Of a stretch of DNA of 64,000 nucleotides, positions 59,164 to 64,000 are shown piece after piece. The DNA is from Streptomyces sp. SS1-1 (GTDB taxonomy: Bacteria > Actinomycetota > Actinomycetes > Streptomycetales > Streptomycetaceae). The notes beneath the pieces are model-generated. The model ran no database searches. It was given only the letters and a program-made list of their open reading frames with translations, and was not told the DNA's origin. The position numbers were made by a program, and so were the translations under genes. Numbering within the stretch: position 1 is the stretch's first letter; every line of letters starts with the position of its first letter. The stretch lies in the NCBI RefSeq assembly GCF_008973465.1, contig NZ_WBXN01000004.1:6240501-6304500 (forward strand), written 5' to 3'.

Positions 59164-59757
59164 TCACCAGCCGGCCGACGGGCCCGTCAGCTCGCGGACG
59201 GCGGGGCGGGCCGCGTCCAGCACGGTCATGAACCAGGACGAGAACGGCTCCTTCGCGTGCCGCTCGGCCAGCTCGGCCGCCGTGACGAAGGCCGTCCCGC
59301 CGATCTCCTCCGGGTCAGGCCGCAGCGCGCCCTGCACCAGGCCGACGAAGAGATGGTTGTACTCCTGCTCCACCAGGCCCGAGTCGGGGTCCGGGTGGTT
59401 GTAGCGGACCGTGCCGGCCTCGGCCATCAGCGAGGGCGAGACGCCCAGCTCCTCGAACGTGCGCCGGGCCGCCGCCGCGAAGGGGGCCTCCCCGGGGTAC
59501 GGGTGGCCGCAGCAGGTGTTGGACCAGACACCGGGGGAGTGGTACTTGCCGAGCGCCCGCTGCTGCAGCAGCAGCCGGCCCCGCTCGTCGAAGAGGAACA
59601 CGGAGAACGCGCGATGCAGCTGCCCGGGCGGCTGATGGGCGGCGAGCTTCTCCGCGGTGCCGATCGTCACACCGTTCTCGTCGACCAGTTCCAGCAGAAT
59701 CGCGTCAGCGTCGCCCTTCGACGCACTCTGCGTCGAGGTGGCAGGTGTGATCGGCAT
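59164..59757 (-). CDS. idi: Isopentenyl-diphosphate delta-isomerase, type I
   Basis: This 197-residue Nudix-fold enzyme interconverts isopentenyl and dimethylallyl diphosphate. The zinc/active-site cysteine motif is SNTCCGHPYPGE and the Nudix-like glutamates are in AARRTFEELGV; the general base region is YNHPDPDSGLVEQEYNHLFVG. The ATG at 59757, giving MPITPATSTQ, is preferred over an ATG two codons upstream because AAGG then lies 6 bp away. The gene is monocistronic and stands tail-to-tail with the ATPase gene (18 bp gap). Confidence 0.95.
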   Translation of the reverse strand: MPITPATSTQSASKGDADAILLELVDENGVTIGTAEKLAAHQPPGQLHRAFSVFLFDERGRLLLQQRALGKYHSPGVWSNTCCGHPYPGEAPFAAAARRTFEELGVSPSLMAEAGTVRYNHPDPDSGLVEQEYNHLFVGLVQGALRPDPEEIGGTAFVTAAELAERHAKEPFSSWFMTVLDAARPAVRELTGPSAGW

Positions 59758-59884
59758 ACCCATCCTTCACATCGGTGTTGCGCCCCAAGTGTGCCGTACG
59801 AATCCGGCACTCCCGGCAAGTGATCGTGCCCGGCGCGGCGGCTGGGGAACCGCCCACGGGGGACCGTACGCCTGTTCCGGCCGG

Positions 59885-60820
59885 TCAGTGGCAGAGCCGG
59901 GACTCGTGCTGCGCGTGGCCCGCCGGCTCCAGCTGGAAGGTGCAGTGCTCCACGTCGAAATGGTCGCCGAGGCAGCCCTGGAGCTCGTGCAGCACCTTCT
60001 CGTGACCGATGGCGTTCAGGACGTCGGAGCGCACCACCACATGGGCGGACAGCACCGGCATCCCCGAGGTGATCGTCCACGCGTGCAGGTCGTGGACGTC
60101 CTCGACGCCGTCCACGGCGAGGATGTGCACCCGCACCTCGTCCATGTCGACCCCCTTCGGCGCCGACTCCAGCAGGACGTCGAGGGTCTCGCGCAGCAGC
60201 TTCAGCGTGCGCGGCACGATCATCACACCGATGACCAGCGAGGCGATCGGGTCGGCGGCCTGCCAGCCGGTGCCCAGGATCACGGCCGCGGAGACGATCA
60301 CCGTCAGCGAGCCGAGGGTGTCCGCCGCCACCTCCAGGAACGCGCCGCGTACGTTGAGGCTCTCCTTCTGGCCCCGCATCAGCAGCGACAGCGAGATCAG
60401 GTTGGCGACCAGACCGATCGCGCCGAACACGACCATCAGGCCGCCCTCGGTGTCCGCCGGGGTGAAGAACCGCTGGACGGCCTCGTACAGGACGTACCCG
60501 CCGACGCCGAGCAGCAGCAGACAGTTCGCGAGGGCGGCGAGGATCTCCGCGCGGGCGTAGCCGAAGGTGCGGGTGGTGCTCGCCGGCCGGTTCGCGAAGT
60601 GGATCGCGAACAGGGCCATGCCGAGGCCCACCGCGTCCGTCGCCATGTGCGCCGCGTCCGCGACCAGGGCCAGCGAGTCCGCGGCCACACCGCCGACGAT
60701 CTGCACCACCATGACCGCGAGCGTGATCCCCAGCGCGATCCGCAGCCGCCCCCGGTAGGCGGCGGCCGCCGTACCGGTCGGGGGCCCGTGCGCGTGCCCG
60801 TGATCGTGCCCAGCCCCCAT
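59885..60820 (-). CDS. CDF-family cation efflux protein (zinc/cobalt type)
   Basis: This 311-residue, six-helix CDF transporter has an N-terminal histidine stretch HDHGHAHG. The first metal motif is DAAHMATD (HxxxD) in helix 2; the second, EVAADTLGS, has Glu where many zinc exporters have His (ExxxD). The cytoplasmic domain contains VHDLHAWTITSG. It should expel a divalent cation from the cytoplasm. The start is ATG at 60820. The upstream region has a C-rich CsoR/RcnR-like stretch (60881-60898). It ends 64 bp before idi starts. Confidence 0.9.
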   Translation of the reverse strand: MGAGHDHGHAHGPPTGTAAAAYRGRLRIALGITLAVMVVQIVGGVAADSLALVADAAHMATDAVGLGMALFAIHFANRPASTTRTFGYARAEILAALANCLLLLGVGGYVLYEAVQRFFTPADTEGGLMVVFGAIGLVANLISLSLLMRGQKESLNVRGAFLEVAADTLGSLTVIVSAAVILGTGWQAADPIASLVIGVMIVPRTLKLLRETLDVLLESAPKGVDMDEVRVHILAVDGVEDVHDLHAWTITSGMPVLSAHVVVRSDVLNAIGHEKVLHELQGCLGDHFDVEHCTFQLEPAGHAQHESRLCH

Positions 60821-60880
60821 GGGAAGCCGCCCTTCTGGTCGTACGACGATCGCAACCGTCCGTCCGGGATGACAGTCAAC

Positions 60881-60898
60881 TACGGGTAGGGGGTATCC
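60881..60898. promoter_or_regulatory. G/C-tract upstream of the CDF gene (possible CsoR/RcnR-type site)
   Basis: On the minus strand GGATACCCCCTACCCGTA lies 61-78 bp before the CDF start. CsoR/RcnR proteins recognise G/C tracts flanked by AT-rich TA steps. The match is by eye and incomplete. Confidence 0.3.
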
Positions 60899-60933
60899 GG
60901 CAACGCGGCGTTGAATACCGTTGTCATATGCCG

Positions 60934-60960
60934 TGACCTGCGGAAACGTTCCGCAGGTCA
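60934..60960 (-). terminator. Terminator hairpin of galE
   Basis: A perfect 12-bp stem TGACCTGCGGAA / TTCCGCAGGTCA with loop ACG, 25 bp after the galE stop on the minus strand and upstream of the CDF promoter. Confidence 0.82.
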
Positions 60961-60985
60961 GCGCCGCGCACCCGGCCCGTACCGC

Positions 60986-61957
60986 TCAGCCGCCGTGGTG
61001 GAGCCGCCAGCCGGCCCACGCCGACTCGACCATCTCGCGTACCCCGCGCCGGGCCGTCCACCCGAGCTCCCGGGCGGCCAGCTCGGCCGAGGCGACCGCG
61101 CGCGGCGCGTCCCCGGGCCGGCGCCCCTCCACCACGGCGGGCCGCCGGTCGCCGGTCACCTCCCCGATCACGTCGATCAGCTCGCGCACGGAGACGCCCG
61201 TCCCACTGCCGATGTTCAGCGTGAGGTCGCCGCCCGCGTCCGGGGAGGAGAGGTGCCGGGCCGCCGCCAGATGCGCCTCGGCGAGGTCGGCGACATGGAT
61301 GTAGTCACGGACGCACGTGCCGTCCGGCGTCGGATAGTCGTCGCCGAAGATCCGCGGCGCCTCGTCACGGGTGAGCCGGTCGAAGACCATCGGCACGATG
61401 TTGAAGACGCCGGTGTCCGCGAGTTCCGGAGCGGCGGCTCCCGCCACGTTGAAGTAGCGCAGGCACACCGTCGCGATGCCGTGCGCCTGCCCGGCCGCCC
61501 GCACCAGCCACTCCCCGGCCAGCTTGGTCTCGCCGTACGGGTTCACCGGGGCGCACGGGGTCCGCTCCGTGATGAGGTCCACATCCGGGTTGCCGTACAC
61601 GGCGGCGGACGAGGAGAACAGCAGGCGCCGGATCCCGGCCTTCGCGACCGCGTCCAGGAGCGTGGCGAGACCGCCCACGTTCTCCCGGTAGTAGCGGGTG
61701 GGCTGCGCCACCGACTCCGCCACCTGCTTGCGGGCCGCGAGATGCACCACACCGGTCACCCTGTGCTCGGCGAGGACCCGCTCGAGCAGGTCGCCGTCCA
61801 GGGACGAGCCGCGCACCAGCGGCACCTCGGCCGGCAGCCGCGCCGGGTACCCGGCCGAGAGGTCGTCCAGGGCGACGACCCGCTCCCCGGCGTCCGTCAT
61901 GGCCCGCGCCACGTGTGCTCCGATGTAGCCGGCCCCGCCTGTGATCAGCCATGTCAT
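60986..61957 (-). CDS. galE: UDP-glucose 4-epimerase (GalE)
   Basis: This 323-residue extended SDR has TWLITGGAGYIGAHVARAM (NAD-binding GxxGxxG, residues ~2-20), the Ser region LLFSSSAAVYGNPD and the YxxxK pair in NPYGETKLAGEW. LRYFNVAGA and DGTCVRDYIHVADLAEAHL are typical of GalE. It interconverts UDP-glucose and UDP-galactose for sugar use and cell-wall glycans. The ATG at 61957 is the natural start. Terminator follows at 60934. Confidence 0.93.
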   Translation of the reverse strand: MTWLITGGAGYIGAHVARAMTDAGERVVALDDLSAGYPARLPAEVPLVRGSSLDGDLLERVLAEHRVTGVVHLAARKQVAESVAQPTRYYRENVGGLATLLDAVAKAGIRRLLFSSSAAVYGNPDVDLITERTPCAPVNPYGETKLAGEWLVRAAGQAHGIATVCLRYFNVAGAAAPELADTGVFNIVPMVFDRLTRDEAPRIFGDDYPTPDGTCVRDYIHVADLAEAHLAAARHLSSPDAGGDLTLNIGSGTGVSVRELIDVIGEVTGDRRPAVVEGRRPGDAPRAVASAELAARELGWTARRGVREMVESAWAGWRLHHGG

Positions 61958-62238
61958 GGTCGCCCACCCTATGCCGACCCACCGCGGCCTCCCGCAATGT
62001 CCCCGGTGCCCCGGTCTGTACCGGGCGGGTTTGTGGGCGGCCCCGGCGATCCCCGATGATGATCGCCGGGCGGCACCGGGCGAACCTTGTCGATCGTCAC
62101 GCCGAACGGCCGGTGAACGTCGGCTTCCCGTCATCCGATAGCCTCTGCCGACACGCCGCCCGGCCGCCACCGGCAAGGGGCGCCGCCACCATGAACATGA
62201 CCGGCGCGAGCACGCCGGCACCCAGGGAGTGAGTTCGG

Positions 62239-64000
62239 TTGCCGACCGCCATCCTCACCGGTCAGCCGGTCCCCGGATCGTCGATCGAGGGCGATCTGCG
62301 GTCCCTCGGCTACGATGTCCGGACCGCCTCGGACCCGGCCGACGCCGAGACCCTTCTCGCCCAGGTCCCCGGTGACCAGCGCGTCGCCCTGGTCGACGCC
62401 CGCTTCGTCGGCCACCTGCACGCCCTGCGGCTCGGCCTGACCGACCCCCGCTTCCCGCTCGCCGCGATCCCCGGCGCCGTCACCGCCCAGCCCGCCGGCC
62501 GGCAGGCGCTCACCCGCGCCGTCGCCCGCGAGACCTCCGCCGGCGGCGGCACGGCGGTGGCCGTCGACAGCCTCGCCGACCGGGTCGCCACCGCCCTCGA
62601 CACCGAGGGCACCGACGTGCACCGCCCCGAGCTCGGCAGCCTCGTCGCCGCCGTCCCGGAGGACCCGCAGGCCCGCAACGAGGCCCGGCAGTCCGTCGCC
62701 TCCGTCGACGACGAGGCCATACGCCTGAAGTCGGCCGTGAAGGCCCGCGACGGCTTCTTCACGACCTTCTGCATCAGCCCCTACTCGCGCTACCTCGCCC
62801 GCTGGTGCGCCCGGCGCGGCCTGACCCCCAACCAGGTCACCACCGCGTCCCTGATCACCGCGCTGATCGCGGCGGGCTGCGCGGCCACCGGCACCCGCGG
62901 CGGCTTCGTCGCGGCCGGCCTGCTGCTGATCTTCTCGTTCGTGCTCGACTGCACCGACGGACAGCTCGCCCGCTACTCGCTGCAGTACTCCACGCTCGGC
63001 GCCTGGCTCGACGCCACCTTCGACCGGGCCAAGGAGTATGCCTACTACGCCGGGCTCGCCCTCGGCGCGGCCCGCGGCGGCGACGACGTGTGGGCGCTCG
63101 CCCTCGGCGCGATGGTCCTGCAGACCTGCCGGCACGTCGTGGACTTCTCCTTCAACGAGGCGAACCACGACGCCACCGCCAACACCAGCCCCACCGCCGC
63201 CCTCTCCGACAAGCTCGACAGCGTCGGCTGGACGGTGTGGGTGCGGCGGATGATCGTGCTGCCGATCGGCGAACGCTGGGCGATGATCGCCGTGCTGACG
63301 GCCCTCACGACTCCGCGCATCACCTTCTACGCCCTGCTCATCGGGTGCGCGTTCGCCGCCACGTACACCACGGCCGGCCGGGTCCTGCGCTCGCTGACCC
63401 GCAAGGCCCGCCGCACCGACCGGGCCGCCCAGGCCCTCGCCGAGCTCGCCGACTCGGGTCCGCTGGCCGAGACCGTCGCACGTCGCCTGCCCGGCCCGAA
63501 GCGTCCGACCGCCCTGATCAGTGCCGTTGCCGGCGCCGTCGCCGTCACGCTCGCCGCCTGGGGCTGGGGCCCCGAGTGGCCGGTCGTCCTGTTCGCCGTG
63601 CTGTACGCGCTGCTCGCGGGCGAGGCCGTGAGGCACCCCCTCAAGGGCGCCCTCGACTGGCTGGTCCCTCCGGTCTTCCGGGCCGCCGAGTACGGCACCG
63701 TCCTGCTGCTGGCGGCCAAGGCGGACGTCCAGGGAGCCCTTCCCGCGGCTTTCGGCCTGGTGGCGGCCGTCGCCTACCATCACTACGACACGGTGTACCG
63801 CATCCGCGGTGGCGCCGGCGCGCCCCCGGCCTGGCTGGTGCGCACCATCGGGGGGCACGAAGGACGGACCCTGCTCGTCACCCTCCTCGCCGCGGTGCTC
63901 ACCGCGTCGCAGTTCACGGTCGCGCTCACGGCACTCGCCGTGGCCGTGGCCCTGGTGGTGCTCGTCGAGAGCATCCGCTTCTGGGTGACCGCCCACAAGG
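62239..64000 (+). CDS. CDP-alcohol phosphatidyltransferase-family membrane protein (3' end beyond window)
   Basis: The frame is open to the window edge; 587 residues are seen. The start is TTG at 62239: AGGGAG lies 9 bp upstream and an in-frame TGA at 62230 excludes anything earlier. Residues ~1-165 are a soluble domain of uncertain identity with VAVDSLADRVATAL. A CDP-OH-P motif follows, DCTDGQLARY...GAWLDATFDRAKEY, matching DGxxAR(x8)GxxxDxxxD. Several membrane helices fill the rest, with a further helical block at the end. It probably transfers a phospho-alcohol from a CDP donor, for example in inositol-lipid or soluble osmolyte synthesis; the acceptor is unknown. Confidence 0.88.
   Translation, partial: MPTAILTGQPVPGSSIEGDLRSLGYDVRTASDPADAETLLAQVPGDQRVALVDARFVGHLHALRLGLTDPRFPLAAIPGAVTAQPAGRQALTRAVARETSAGGGTAVAVDSLADRVATALDTEGTDVHRPELGSLVAAVPEDPQARNEARQSVASVDDEAIRLKSAVKARDGFFTTFCISPYSRYLARWCARRGLTPNQVTTASLITALIAAGCAATGTRGGFVAAGLLLIFSFVLDCTDGQLARYSLQYSTLGAWLDATFDRAKEYAYYAGLALGAARGGDDVWALALGAMVLQTCRHVVDFSFNEANHDATANTSPTAALSDKLDSVGWTVWVRRMIVLPIGERWAMIAVLTALTTPRITFYALLIGCAFAATYTTAGRVLRSLTRKARRTDRAAQALAELADSGPLAETVARRLPGPKRPTALISAVAGAVAVTLAAWGWGPEWPVVLFAVLYALLAGEAVRHPLKGALDWLVPPVFRAAEYGTVLLLAAKADVQGALPAAFGLVAAVAYHHYDTVYRIRGGAGAPPAWLVRTIGGHEGRTLLVTLLAAVLTASQFTVALTALAVAVALVVLVESIRFWVTAHK

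Overview
The window is high-GC actinobacterial chromosome and almost certainly Streptomyces. GC is very strong at third codon positions, GTG and TTG starts are frequent, and genes overlap by ATGA/GTGA. Marker families typical of Streptomyces are present: a protocatechuate operon with a divergent PcaV-type MarR gene, a two-domain small laccase, an SsgA-like protein resembling SsgD, a WhiB-like protein, an LPFR small protein and an SCO6745-family protein. From memory, the gene order resembles the SCO6697-SCO6757 region of S. coelicolor; this is recall, not a search. No rRNA, tRNA, CRISPR array, prophage or insertion sequence was seen. The window reads as conserved chromosome, not a mobile island.

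Layout. 1-2.7 kb: 3' end of a large LuxR-type ATPase regulator that lacks its DNA-binding domain, and a short-chain dehydrogenase. 2.7-8.7 kb: the pcaIJHGBL operon (minus strand), which converts protocatechuate towards beta-ketoadipyl-CoA, and divergent pcaV. 8.7-13.3 kb: a DUF3048 lipoprotein, a zinc alcohol dehydrogenase, and a divergent pair of stand-alone NHEJ-type ATP-dependent ligase and LigD-type polymerase. 13.2-20.2 kb: an all-secreted oxidative locus, consisting of a cupredoxin-DUF1080 fusion and a ThuA-quinoprotein sugar dehydrogenase (translationally coupled, with a TTA codon), a divergent small laccase, and a LacI regulator with a palindromic operator. 20.2-28.9 kb: VOC protein, WhiB-like protein, acyl-ACP desaturase with iterated operators, dimethylargininase, ABC-F protein with a long leader, SsgD, a secreted beta-propeller protein, a Rho_N protein, endonuclease V and a small membrane protein.

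28.9-37.2 kb: a trans-acting-enoyl-reductase-like protein, a YjbR protein, then a four-gene fatty-acid/acyl-CoA catabolic operon (CoA-transferase, acyl-CoA dehydrogenase, thiolase, FadB) followed by a convergent MerR gene; the same dyad lies before the operon and before merR. 37.4-42.3 kb: amino-acid permease, PfkB kinase, and a MarR/MFS efflux pair. 42.3-49.1 kb: three secreted peptidases (M1, S15, M14) and a BCCT transporter; the M1 gene carries an in-frame TAG. 49.2-54.9 kb: a protein of unknown function, a four-copy 70-bp tandem repeat, a second ABC-F gene, Tex and a 43-residue LPFR protein. 55-64 kb: an SCO6745-family protein, a GlxA-type regulator followed by a PfpI protein, enoyl-CoA hydratase, an HATPase protein, isopentenyl diphosphate isomerase, CDF efflux protein, GalE, and the start of a CDP-alcohol phosphotransferase that runs off the window.

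The most interesting unit is 13.2-19.1 kb. Secreted copper and quinoprotein enzymes that could oxidise sugars and phenols outside the cell sit next to the intracellular pathway for lignin-derived protocatechuate. All function calls rest on reading motifs and family resemblance in the translated sequence; no database search was run.
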